Below are positions 1-7,998 of a DNA stretch of 64,000 nt, piece after piece. How positions within the stretch are numbered: the stretch's first letter is position 1; every line of letters starts with the position of its first letter. Source of the stretch: Granulosicoccus sp045106475 (GTDB lineage: Bacteria; Pseudomonadota; Gammaproteobacteria; Granulosicoccales; Granulosicoccaceae); NCBI GenBank assembly GCA_045106475.1, contig JBGCEO010000038.1, positions 40,577 to 104,576 on the forward strand, read 5' to 3'. The notes under the pieces are model-generated. The model saw only the letters and a list, made by a program, of their open reading frames with translations, did not search any database and was not told the origin of the DNA. Made by a program: the position numbers and the translations under genes.

Positions 1-2237
1 TTGAGACCCATGAGCATAGGACCCACGGGTAGCCCATCCCCTACAACTTTGACCATATTGTAGGTAATGTTTGCAGCATCAAGGTTAGGCATCACCAAGA
101 GGTTTGCCCCACCGTCGAAGCTTGCATTTGGAAACACACGATCACGGGTCTCTTCAGACAAGGCTGCATCGGCATGCATTTCGCCTTCTACGGCCAACTC
201 TGGATGTTGTTCGCTTAGTAGCTCGCGAGCTTTGCGCATCTTGATGGCCGACTTGTTATTTCGGCTACCAAAATTCGAATGCGACAACAAGCCGATTTTA
301 GGAACCAGACCAAAACGATGGACGATCTTCGAGGCCATGAACGCCGTTTCGGCAATTTCATCCGCGCTTGGGTTAACGGTGACATGAGTGTCTGTTAAAA
401 ATACCGTTCCGGTGCCCAGTATCATAAGTATCAAAGCCGATATATCACTAACGTCATCTCGAACACCAATAACATCTCTGAGATACTTGAGATGCCGCGC
501 GTAAGCACCTTGCGTCCCGCACACCATTGCATCAGCCTCACCTTCTCTGACCATGAGCGCACCCAATGCAGTCATGCGGGTTCGAATTACATTGGCTGCA
601 TACTCTGGAGACACCCCTGCGCGTTCCATCAAGCGATGATACGCATCAACATGTTCCTCAAAACGAGGGTTGTTACTTGGATCCAGAACTGTAAAACCCG
701 TGCCCACTGACAGGCGCAAACCCATGTCCTCTATCTTGCTTCCAATTATTTCAGGGCGACCTATGAGGATGGGATGGCAGATAGCATCATCAACTAGAAT
801 TTGAACTGCGCTTAAGACACGTGATGACTCACCTTCAGCGAGTACAACACTCTGAAGGTCTGCTTGAGCTTGCTCAAACACCGGTTTCATGACCAAACCA
901 GAACGAAACACGAAAGAGCGCAGCTTGCGGCGATAGACACTAAAATCCTCTATGGGGCGAGTAGCCACACCACTGTCCATCGCAGCTTTTGCGACTCGTT
1001 CGGGGATCTCCATCATCAGACGCGGATCAAACGGTTTAGGTATCAGGTAGTCGGCTCCAAATCGAAAGGGCTTGCCACCATAAGCCGCAGAAACAACATC
1101 AGAAGCTTCCTTGGTGGCAATGTCAGCAATGGCCTCTACAGCTGCCGCCTGCATTTCGCCATTGATCTCCGTTGCACCCACATCCAAAGCTCCGCGAAAC
1201 AAAAAAGGAAAACACAGAACGTTATTAACCTGATTGGGGAAATCAGAGCGACCTGTCGCTACGATCGCATCTTTACGAACACTTTTAACAACATCCGGAC
1301 TGATTTCAGGATCAGGATTGGCCAGTGCAAATACCAGTGGAGAATCTGCCATTCGCGCGACTTGTTCAGCGTTGATAACATTTGGCGCGGACAGACCGAG
1401 AAAAACATCAACCCCATCGATAACATCATCCAGCACGCGTGCATCGGTATCGCGAGCAAACACAGCTTTGTACGGATCCATCTCTTCATTACGACCTTCG
1501 TACAAAACACCATACAAATCACTGACAAATACTCGGCTTTTATCAAGCCCCATAAACACAAGTAGATTCAAGCAGGCAAGCGCTGCAGCACCTGCACCAG
1601 AACAGACCAAACTAACGTCGCTCAATTCTTTACCAGCGACCCGCAAACCATTGCGAATAGCTGCAGCCACGACGATAGCGGTACCATGCTGATCGTCATG
1701 AAAGACAGGAATCTTCATGCGAGCGCGAAGCCTCTTTTCTATCTCAAAACACTCAGGTGCTTTTATATCTTCAAGATTAATCCCGCCAAAGGTTGGCTCT
1801 AACAATTCCACGGCATCACAGAATCGATCTACATCAGTGGTATCGAGTTCAAGATCAAACACGTCCACATTCGCAAATTTTTTGAAAAGCACCGCTTTAC
1901 CCTCCATGACGGGTTTTGCGGCAAGTGCTCCAATAGCGCCCAAGCCCAACACGGCTGTGCCATTGGATATTACGGCGACAAGATTGCTTCGCGCAGTGAG
2001 TTCTGCCGCCAATAATGGATCGCGTGCAATTTCAGTACAGGCAACAGCTACCCCTGGCGAATAGGCAAGAGCCAGATCGCGCTGGTTAACCATGTTTTTT
2101 GTCGCCGAAATTTCAAGTTTCCCGGGGCGCGGATAGCGATGATAGTTGAGTGCCGCTTCGGCAAGAGACTCAGGCGCACCGCCTTCGATCGTCGCCCCTT
2201 TGCCAATTCCCGTGGGATCAGTATCTTGATCAGTCAT
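1..2237 (-). CDS. maeB: NADP-dependent malic enzyme with phosphotransacetylase-like C-terminal domain (partial)
   Basis: This enzyme oxidatively decarboxylates malate to pyruvate with NADP in the cytoplasm. The start is the ATG at 2237, which has an in-frame TAG directly before it and a purine-rich stretch (AGAGAAAG) as ribosome site. The N-terminal malic domain shows YSPGVA (residues 59-64) and FHDDQHGT. An NAD(P)-binding segment with GAGAAAL follows. From about residue 430 the protein resembles phosphotransacetylase (AEGESSRVL), the two-part layout of MaeB. 745 codons are inside the window. Family members run to about 760 residues, so only a short C-terminal tail is missing beyond base 1. 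It is transcribed in the same direction as leuA upstream, with a 52-bp gap. The PTA-like part of this family is usually regulatory rather than catalytic. Confidence 0.93.
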   Translation of the reverse strand, partial: MTDQDTDPTGIGKGATIEGGAPESLAEAALNYHRYPRPGKLEISATKNMVNQRDLALAYSPGVAVACTEIARDPLLAAELTARSNLVAVISNGTAVLGLGAIGALAAKPVMEGKAVLFKKFANVDVFDLELDTTDVDRFCDAVELLEPTFGGINLEDIKAPECFEIEKRLRARMKIPVFHDDQHGTAIVVAAAIRNGLRVAGKELSDVSLVCSGAGAAALACLNLLVFMGLDKSRVFVSDLYGVLYEGRNEEMDPYKAVFARDTDARVLDDVIDGVDVFLGLSAPNVINAEQVARMADSPLVFALANPDPEISPDVVKSVRKDAIVATGRSDFPNQVNNVLCFPFLFRGALDVGATEINGEMQAAAVEAIADIATKEASDVVSAAYGGKPFRFGADYLIPKPFDPRLMMEIPERVAKAAMDSGVATRPIEDFSVYRRKLRSFVFRSGLVMKPVFEQAQADLQSVVLAEGESSRVLSAVQILVDDAICHPILIGRPEIIGSKIEDMGLRLSVGTGFTVLDPSNNPRFEEHVDAYHRLMERAGVSPEYAANVIRTRMTALGALMVREGEADAMVCGTQGAYARHLKYLRDVIGVRDDVSDISALILMILGTGTVFLTDTHVTVNPSADEIAETAFMASKIVHRFGLVPKIGLLSHSNFGSRNNKSAIKMRKARELLSEQHPELAVEGEMHADAALSEETRDRVFPNASFDGGANLLVMPNLDAANITYNMVKVVGDGLPVGPMLMGL

Positions 2238-2289
2238 CTAACTCTTTCTCTGTTGGCCTGGATGTTGAGATTGGCATCTCGTTTACAAG

Positions 2290-3999
2290 TTAAGACGGAC
2301 GTGATGGTTTCACGGGTGCGAGCAACTCATCCTGTACTGCTCTGTTGAAGGCACTGCATACGGCCATAAGAGACGCAGATACAATATTACTATGCAGAGC
2401 AGCCCCGTAGCGCGTGGCACCTTTACCAGCCTGAATTTCAAAGTAACAGGCAGATTGGGCATCGGCACCCACACCTGTTGCGTGTTGATGATAATCAACG
2501 ACTCTGAAGTCAACGTTGAAACAGGTTTTTATTGCGTTGACGAACGCATCGATCGGCCCATTGCCCTGCCCTTTTATTTCATGTTCCTGACCATCGATAG
2601 TTACCACTGCGGTTAGATAGCGTGTGGAATCATCTTCAGGGTCTTGCACGCTGGTGTGCTGACAAAAACTCAACGGCTCGGTAGCACTTAGAAAAGTAGA
2701 ATCGAAGGCGCTGCGAATAGTGGCAGAATCTACCTCTTTTCCCGTTTGTTCACTGATCTGCTGAACAACTTGACTAAACTCCATTTGCATACGTCTAGGC
2801 AGCTCCAGGCCATGATCGCGTTCAAGAATAAACGCAACGCCACCTTTACCAGACTGACTATTGACTCTTATGACCGCCTCATAGGTTCTGCCAAGATCAG
2901 CTGGATCAATAGGAAGATAAGGCACCTCCCATACAGGTGAATTACTCTCACGCATTGCTGCGAAGCCTTTCTTGATTGCATCCTGATGCGAACCGGAAAA
3001 AGCGGTGAAGACAAGCTCACCTGCGTAGGGATGACGAGGGTGCACTGGCAACTGGTTGCAATGCTCGACAGTACGCATTACCTCGTATATATCCGAGAAA
3101 TCCAGTTTGGGGTCAATGCCCTGAGTAAAAAGGTTCAGCGCTAGAGTCACTATATCTACGTTGCCTGTTCGTTCACCGTTACCAAACAGGGTGCCCTCGA
3201 CTCTGTCAGCCCCGGCAAGTAGCCCCAGCTCAGTTGCAGCGACGGCACAACCCCGATCGTTATGTGGATGCAAGCTCAGCTGGATACTCTGACGATTTTT
3301 GATATGTTTCAAAAACCACTCGATCTGATCAGCATGCACATTGGGCATCGACATTTCTACGGTAGCTGGAACATTGAGAATGGTCGGATTCTCCGGGGTT
3401 GGTTGCCAGATATCATTGACGGCATCGCAAACCTCTACCGCATAGTCAAGTTCAGTACCCGTAAAGCTCTCTGGCGAATACTCGAACTGCCAGCGTGTAT
3501 CCGTTTGTTTTGCCGCTATTTCAGCGACAATCTCCGCACCGTCAGTTGCGATCTTCTTCACGCCTGCTTTATCAAGACCAAAGACTACCCGGCGCTGCAG
3601 TTCTGACGTGGAGTTATAAAGATGAACGATGGCCTGCGGCGCTCCCTTTAAAGACTCAAAAGTACGTTCAATCAATGGCCGTCGTGCCTGAGTCAGCACT
3701 TGCAAGGTGACGTCTTCGGGAACTCGATTCTCTTCGATAAGCTGCCGCACAAAGTCAAAGTCCGTTTGCGAAGCCGCCGGAAATCCGATCTCGATCTGCT
3801 TGAAACCGATGGCGACCAGCATATCGAACATGCGTAGTTTTCTTTCGCTGCCCATCGGTTCGATCAGCGCCTGATTGCCGTCGCGCAAATCGACGCTGCA
3901 CCAGACGGGGGGCTTGCTTAGTGTGTTACCCGGCCATTGGCGATCAACCATCGGCACTGAGGGGTATGCGGGATATTTAGTACTGGGATCATTCAACAT
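2290..3999 (-). CDS. leuA: 2-isopropylmalate synthase
   Basis: It condenses acetyl-CoA with 2-oxoisovalerate, the first committed step of leucine synthesis. The chosen ATG at 3999 (569 aa) has AGGAAA about 7 bases upstream. An open frame extends 42 codons further but has no family match. The HMGL-type barrel carries DLRDGNQAL and the metal-binding HPHNDRG, followed by GNGERTGN. The C-terminal 130 residues form the LeuA allosteric dimer domain. Opening residues of the YPSVPMVDRQWPG type place it with the longer, yeast-like LeuA class of about 560 aa rather than the 520-aa E. coli class. A leucine-rich leader ORF lies 291 bp upstream, which suggests attenuation control. No leuBCD genes are adjacent. 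Confidence 0.95.
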   Translation of the reverse strand: MLNDPSTKYPAYPSVPMVDRQWPGNTLSKPPVWCSVDLRDGNQALIEPMGSERKLRMFDMLVAIGFKQIEIGFPAASQTDFDFVRQLIEENRVPEDVTLQVLTQARRPLIERTFESLKGAPQAIVHLYNSTSELQRRVVFGLDKAGVKKIATDGAEIVAEIAAKQTDTRWQFEYSPESFTGTELDYAVEVCDAVNDIWQPTPENPTILNVPATVEMSMPNVHADQIEWFLKHIKNRQSIQLSLHPHNDRGCAVAATELGLLAGADRVEGTLFGNGERTGNVDIVTLALNLFTQGIDPKLDFSDIYEVMRTVEHCNQLPVHPRHPYAGELVFTAFSGSHQDAIKKGFAAMRESNSPVWEVPYLPIDPADLGRTYEAVIRVNSQSGKGGVAFILERDHGLELPRRMQMEFSQVVQQISEQTGKEVDSATIRSAFDSTFLSATEPLSFCQHTSVQDPEDDSTRYLTAVVTIDGQEHEIKGQGNGPIDAFVNAIKTCFNVDFRVVDYHQHATGVGADAQSACYFEIQAGKGATRYGAALHSNIVSASLMAVCSAFNRAVQDELLAPVKPSRPS

Positions 4000-4206
4000 G
4001 GGTAATTTCCTGGTGCGAGTTGGAGTGCTGCGCATCAGCGATAGCCGCCACCCGGTGCGCAATTTTCGGGCGACGGCTGATAAGTTGTAAGAGACACAAC
4101 CATTCAGCAATGCCGGAGAATTCAACCGAGTTGCAAGAGTGAGAATAGATGGCGTGGTGCATGACGATTATACAAGGGCTACGCCGGAATCCTGAGAATG
4201 TCTGAG

Positions 4207-4306
4207 AAAATCGGCTACGGGATAATCCCGCTGACTAAGTCTGAACGCCTTTTCTAACCCGAAAAGGCAAGCGTTACATCCCCCGGCACTCTATTGAGAG
4301 GCCGGG
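4207..4306 (-). promoter_or_regulatory. Candidate leuA attenuator hairpins
   Basis: Three stem-loops follow the leader ORF on the minus strand. The first, 4306-4282, has arms CCCGGC/GCCGGG plus an inner CTCT/AGAG and overlaps the leader stop codon. The second, 4268-4247, has an 8-bp GCCTTTTC/GAAAAGGC stem with a 6-base loop. The third, 4230-4218, has a 5-bp CGGGA/TCCCG stem, and TTTT follows 7 bases later. The last is the best terminator candidate but is weak. Which pairs compete during stalling cannot be decided by eye. Confidence 0.5.
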
Positions 4307-4341
4307 TGCGTAAGTGCTAGTAGTAGCGCAATGATTGTCAT
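4291..4341 (-). CDS. leuL: Putative leu leader peptide (16 aa)
   Basis: This short ORF reads MTIIALLLALTHPASQ and then TAG. Four of its 16 residues are leucine. Three of these are consecutive CTA codons, which are rare leucine codons in many proteobacteria, and two isoleucine codons precede them. It lies between the DUF3820 stop codon (9 bp upstream) and leuA, on the same strand. A hairpin begins inside its last codons. Known leu leaders of enterobacteria work the same way: ribosome stalling at scarce leucyl-tRNA changes which RNA hairpins form. No strong Shine-Dalgarno is visible. The assignment rests on composition and position. Confidence 0.66.
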   Translation of the reverse strand: MTIIALLLALTHPASQ

Positions 4342-4350
4342 GTCGTCAGA

Positions 4351-4614
4351 TTAGTCTGGCTGGTCGTCCGGGTCAACCCCATGTTGGCCATCAATTAACG
4401 GTCGAAGCAATTTTTCCAGACCATTGGCCTTGATTTCATACATGAGAGCCAGTCTCTGTCCAACCAGGCCGTTGGGAAAACCCTGCCCCTTGAACCATAC
4501 GACATAGGGTTCGGGTAGATCGATCATTCGAGTTCCTTTGAAACGGCCAAATGGCATTGGCATCGCTGCTGCCGCCAGGACATCCTTTGAGAGCTGAGTA
4601 ATTTCGTCACTCAT
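4351..4614 (-). CDS. DUF3820 family protein (QSregVF_b-like)
   Basis: This small 87-aa cytoplasmic protein contains the family core MPFGRFKGTRMIDLPEPYV followed by VWFKGQGFPNG. The family is named for a putative quorum-sensing-regulated virulence factor, but its biochemical role is not known. Its start overlaps the last 8 bases of the upstream transporter gene, so the two are probably translated together. The end lies 9 bp before the leu leader ORF, so any leuA promoter must sit inside this gene or further upstream. There is no signal peptide or membrane segment. Confidence 0.8.
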   Translation of the reverse strand: MSDEITQLSKDVLAAAAMPMPFGRFKGTRMIDLPEPYVVWFKGQGFPNGLVGQRLALMYEIKANGLEKLLRPLIDGQHGVDPDDQPD

Positions 4615-5662
4615 CGTTCGCCCGACGGTCTGAGCCCAGTGGAGCTGTATCAGCGGTGTTTAGTCTCTTTTGAGAGCCCTCTATGCCGACGTAATCTGCA
4701 ACACCAGACAGCTCACGCCGATCCGTTTCAACAGACTGAGTTTGCGGTCCACCAGCCAGACGCAGGTTTCTGGTTCTTAGTACCGGCTGCCTAACCGAGG
4801 CAACCAGTTCTCGCCAGATGAAGAGTAAGCCAGAGAACACGATGACGGCCGAGCCCATCAATACCGTACGGTCAACCGTTTCATTGAATATCCAAGCCCC
4901 ATAAACCAGTGCCCAGAGCATCTGGCTGTATTGCATGGGCGCAACGAACTGCGCTTCGGAAACTCGATAGGCCTGAATCATCAAGGATTGACCCACAACA
5001 CTGAGCAGGCCAATAGAGCATAGTTTGAACAGCACATCCCCGGGCAAGGGTACATAAACGAAAATGGTGGCAATACCCGTTATCACAACATTCGTCAGCA
5101 TCGGATATAAAATGAGCGTCACACTGTGTTCGCGCGAGCCTATTTTTCGAGTCACCACCGAGGTGCAGGCAACGCAGGCCGCAGCACCAAGTGCAGCAAA
5201 ATGATCCAGTGATAAGCTTGCATTCGATGGCCTCAATACAACTAATACTCCCGCCATACCCAGCAATATGGCAAACCAGCGTATCAAACGAATCTTTTCA
5301 CCCAAGATAGGAATGGCTAGCAGCGTGATAAGGATGGGGGCTGCGAACAGCAGGGAATAAACCTCAGCCAATGGCAGGCGGCCAAATGCATAGAAAACAC
5401 ACAATAGACCTGTAACCGTGAACAAACAGCGAAGAGCCACAAGTCCGGGTAGGCGTGGTCTGAGGTTACGTTCAGTGCCATCTATAGCCAGAAAAAGGGC
5501 AAACGGCACAAAACTGAACAACACGACGAAAAACGAAATTTGAAAAACCGGTACATTTTCGATACTTTTGATCAGTGCATCGTGTAAGGAGAATATTGCA
5601 AAACCCAGCAATGCAAACCCGACGCCTTTGAGTACACTGGCACTGTTATTGTCAGCAATCAT
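4607..5662 (-). CDS. DMT-superfamily (EamA/RhaT) membrane transporter
   Basis: This 351-aa integral membrane protein has about ten hydrophobic segments in two EamA halves (about residues 15-145 and 155-290), the usual drug/metabolite transporter fold. Members export amino acids, nucleotides or other small metabolites. The substrate cannot be read from sequence. The hydrophilic C-terminal tail of about 55 residues after the last membrane segment is longer than usual. The ATG start at 5662 lies just before a 47-bp spacer, with the next gene divergent. The stop overlaps the DUF3820 start by 8 bases. Confidence 0.85.
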   Translation of the reverse strand: MIADNNSASVLKGVGFALLGFAIFSLHDALIKSIENVPVFQISFFVVLFSFVPFALFLAIDGTERNLRPRLPGLVALRCLFTVTGLLCVFYAFGRLPLAEVYSLLFAAPILITLLAIPILGEKIRLIRWFAILLGMAGVLVVLRPSNASLSLDHFAALGAAACVACTSVVTRKIGSREHSVTLILYPMLTNVVITGIATIFVYVPLPGDVLFKLCSIGLLSVVGQSLMIQAYRVSEAQFVAPMQYSQMLWALVYGAWIFNETVDRTVLMGSAVIVFSGLLFIWRELVASVRQPVLRTRNLRLAGGPQTQSVETDRRELSGVADYVGIEGSQKRLNTADTAPLGSDRRANDE

Positions 5663-5709
5663 ATTAATGTGTATCCCGAACCCCCTTCAATTTTAACTTA
5701 ATTAATCTC

Positions 5710-5973
5710 ATGCGGCTGATCATTCCTCTTTTCATCATCCTCCTCGGTATGCTCTCAGGAGCGCTCGTCTGCAAGCTATTTAAAGAGACCGCAACCGGGT
5801 TCAGGTTGAGTGTAATCGCAGGAGGCTTTGGCGCATTTGTGGGATTGATGGTCAGAGACACCATGGATATATCCGCAGGCGGGGATCTTGGCGGCGCTCT
5901 GCTGGCGGCCATCCTGGGCGCAGTGCTATTTTCAGCCTTAACAAATATTTTCTTTGGACGGGTGGGAAGCTAA
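5710..5973 (+). CDS. Small hydrophobic membrane protein, unknown function
   Basis: The protein is 87 aa with three hydrophobic stretches (about residues 2-20, 32-50 and 60-80). It is rich in glycine in the last two (GGFGAFVG, GGDLGGALLAAILG), recalling the small GlsB/YeaQ-type membrane proteins, though that match is not certain. It is divergent from the transporter gene with 47 bp between. A short hairpin (ACTCTC/GAGAGT, 5973-5990) straddles its end. No function is assigned. Confidence 0.6.
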   Translation: MRLIIPLFIILLGMLSGALVCKLFKETATGFRLSVIAGGFGAFVGLMVRDTMDISAGGDLGGALLAAILGAVLFSALTNIFFGRVGS

Positions 5974-6019
5974 CTCTCACCTTCGAGAGTGATACATGAA
6001 GCTTGCGCCTCAGGCAAGG

Positions 6020-7351
6020 CTAGTCGGTAAGGGTCGTTAGGTTCGGAAACGGTAAGCTCTTTCCACATTCCCGGCCAAATCCGATATCAATACCCATCTG
6101 CTTTGCATGCTCCAGCAAGGTGCTGGAGTCAACACCTGCCGCACATATTTCGCCGTGTCTGGTTTTCGCTTCCACAACAAGATCGCTCAATTCCTGCCGC
6201 TGTCGAATCTGTTTCCATGACGACTGTAAGGTTCTCGCGGAGATACTCAGGTAGTCGAACCCAGCGAGATTTTGTAACGCTCTGAATTGACTGACCGAAG
6301 TAACCCCATCGAGCATCAGCCTGACACCGTGCCTGTTAAGTAGCCGCAAGATCGGCACCGTGGCTCTCAAGTCTTTGGATAGAGATTCAACCGTTACGCA
6401 GAAGCACACATCGGAAGGGGCCACCCGTCTGGTGGTGCAAGTCTTTTTCAACCAGGCTGGCAGCTCCTGGTTTAACTGACTAGCCAGTATTGGCAGAATC
6501 AACTGACTTTCTACAGCGGGGCGATCCACACCCGAATCCAGCGCTAACGCGTTGATAGCGCTAAGAAGCATGCTATTGGATTGCAAGTCAGATAGGTCTT
6601 GTTTGGCTCCGACCGATTGAATTCGGTAGCAACAGACCAGCGCTTTACCCGATAACAACAAACCAGGTTTTAATCGCAAAGCCACAGCCTGCTCCGCTGA
6701 GCCCTGCTGCCCGACTAAAGATGATGATTCCCCTGCCAACGTTAAACTGGCACTCGGTTTTTTTTCCTCGGATTGGACTGGGTGTTTTTGCCTGTCTCTT
6801 GCCAGAGAAATTGATACGATCTTGCCGGTTGGATCATTCGGGTCTGGTATCAATTCATTGTTGTCTACTGTTAGTTTGGTCGCGTCTTGCAACACTTGCT
6901 CTTCAACCATTCGAGAAATGCCTTGCCTTCTTCGCTTCCCCGAATGATCTAACGGTACGATTCTGTAGCGCAGTTTCATGGGCCCGATTTGACCACCGGT
7001 ATCGATCACGACATCCCGAAGCAGCGCTACGTACTGCTCTGCAATTATCACAGCATCCTTCTCGCGACATTGGCGCAATAGAACGCACAAGGAGTGTTCA
7101 GCAATTCGCCCCAAGGTGTCTCTGCTGCGCAGTCGAGTTTCAACCACTGCCAGTAGGTTACGCAAAGCCTGCGTTGCGGCTTCGGTTCCTCCCTGCTGGC
7201 CAATAGCCTGCAACATCGGAAAATGCAGTATCAGCAAACAGCCACGCCGTAGATGAGGTCGAGCGTTGGTTTTACCATTACGAACCTCCTGCAAAAAAGC
7301 AGCACGGTGTAGGAGTCCGGTCGTAGGATCTATCGTGGAATCGTCCGCCAT
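6020..7351 (-). CDS. Degenerate GGDEF-EAL domain protein
   Basis: This 443-aa cytoplasmic protein opens with a GGDEF-like domain (DPTTGLLHRAAF near residue 8), but the catalytic GGDEF loop reads GRIAEH, so cyclase activity is not expected. The C-terminal half follows the EAL fold (VESLSKDLRA, LLNRHGVRLMLDGV, AAGVDSSTLLEHAKQMGID). The DDFG, KID and EAL catalytic positions are replaced, so it is unlikely to cleave c-di-GMP. Such pseudo-enzymes often act as c-di-GMP receptors. It sits 25 bp after a pseudo-receiver gene on the same strand. Together they cover most of a FimX-like layout (receiver, GGDEF, EAL; no PAS seen) split over two proteins. The link to FimX is inference. Confidence 0.78.
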   Translation of the reverse strand: MADDSTIDPTTGLLHRAAFLQEVRNGKTNARPHLRRGCLLILHFPMLQAIGQQGGTEAATQALRNLLAVVETRLRSRDTLGRIAEHSLCVLLRQCREKDAVIIAEQYVALLRDVVIDTGGQIGPMKLRYRIVPLDHSGKRRRQGISRMVEEQVLQDATKLTVDNNELIPDPNDPTGKIVSISLARDRQKHPVQSEEKKPSASLTLAGESSSLVGQQGSAEQAVALRLKPGLLLSGKALVCCYRIQSVGAKQDLSDLQSNSMLLSAINALALDSGVDRPAVESQLILPILASQLNQELPAWLKKTCTTRRVAPSDVCFCVTVESLSKDLRATVPILRLLNRHGVRLMLDGVTSVSQFRALQNLAGFDYLSISARTLQSSWKQIRQRQELSDLVVEAKTRHGEICAAGVDSSTLLEHAKQMGIDIGFGRECGKSLPFPNLTTLTD

Positions 7352-7376
7352 AGTGACTAGGGAAAGTTAATATGCA

Positions 7377-7814
7377 CTATTCATAGTCACCAAACGCCTC
7401 ACTCAACCTGCCAACTATCCAGCGAAGACTCACAGGCTTTTCAAGGCGCTCTACAAAAGACAATTCATCAACCCAATAATCACCAGGACTGGCCATAATC
7501 AGCATCAACTGTACTGCCCCTTCGAGCTGCGCTGCCGCACTCGAGCAGAGCTGCTGAGCACTCATGTCAGGCATTTCACCGCTCATTATCAGTACATCGT
7601 AGGTCTGCTCACGCAACAACTGTAAAGCGGCTTCAGAACTTAATGCCGTATCGACTTCATAGCCATGCCGATCCAGATTCAATCGCATCACGCGCAATAC
7701 ATGAGCTTCTTCGTCGACTAATAGAATTCGTCGCTGTTGCACGTCCCTAACAACCTGAGCAGTTTCATCCGCGCATGCAGGCTGTCTTAAAGAATTTTGT
7801 GCGTTAGCACTCAT
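7377..7814 (-). CDS. Response-regulator receiver-like protein lacking the phospho-acceptor Asp
   Basis: This 145-aa single-domain protein shows the receiver pattern: RRILLVDEEAHVLRV with its acidic pair, then DVLIMSGEMPD where the phosphorylated aspartate should be. Serine stands at that position. The conserved lysine is kept in LEKPVS. The domain is therefore probably not phosphorylated in the usual way. The ATG at 7814 was chosen. The open frame also runs 13 codons up to a TTG at 7853, and neither start has a strong ribosome site. The next gene downstream is the degenerate GGDEF-EAL protein, likely in the same operon. Confidence 0.75.
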   Translation of the reverse strand: MSANAQNSLRQPACADETAQVVRDVQQRRILLVDEEAHVLRVMRLNLDRHGYEVDTALSSEAALQLLREQTYDVLIMSGEMPDMSAQQLCSSAAAQLEGAVQLMLIMASPGDYWVDELSFVERLEKPVSLRWIVGRLSEAFGDYE

Positions 7815-7998
7815 ATCTCTCTGGAGTGTCCTTAAATCGAATTCAATGCTCAAACTAGATAGCGGTAATGATTAGCCGCCCTTTATTCAATTTACTCCGG
7901 AGCGTGCACAGCTCACCATTTGAGTGGTTAGAAGCAGGCCTATCGGACATTATTCAGTCCTCGATCGCAGAATGCGAATAGCATACTTACAGGGTGTT

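Noticed and set aside
4167..4172. TATAAT on the minus strand 170 bp before leuA, possible promoter
   Set aside because: No -35 box at 16-18 bases, and it would bypass the leader peptide and attenuator upstream.
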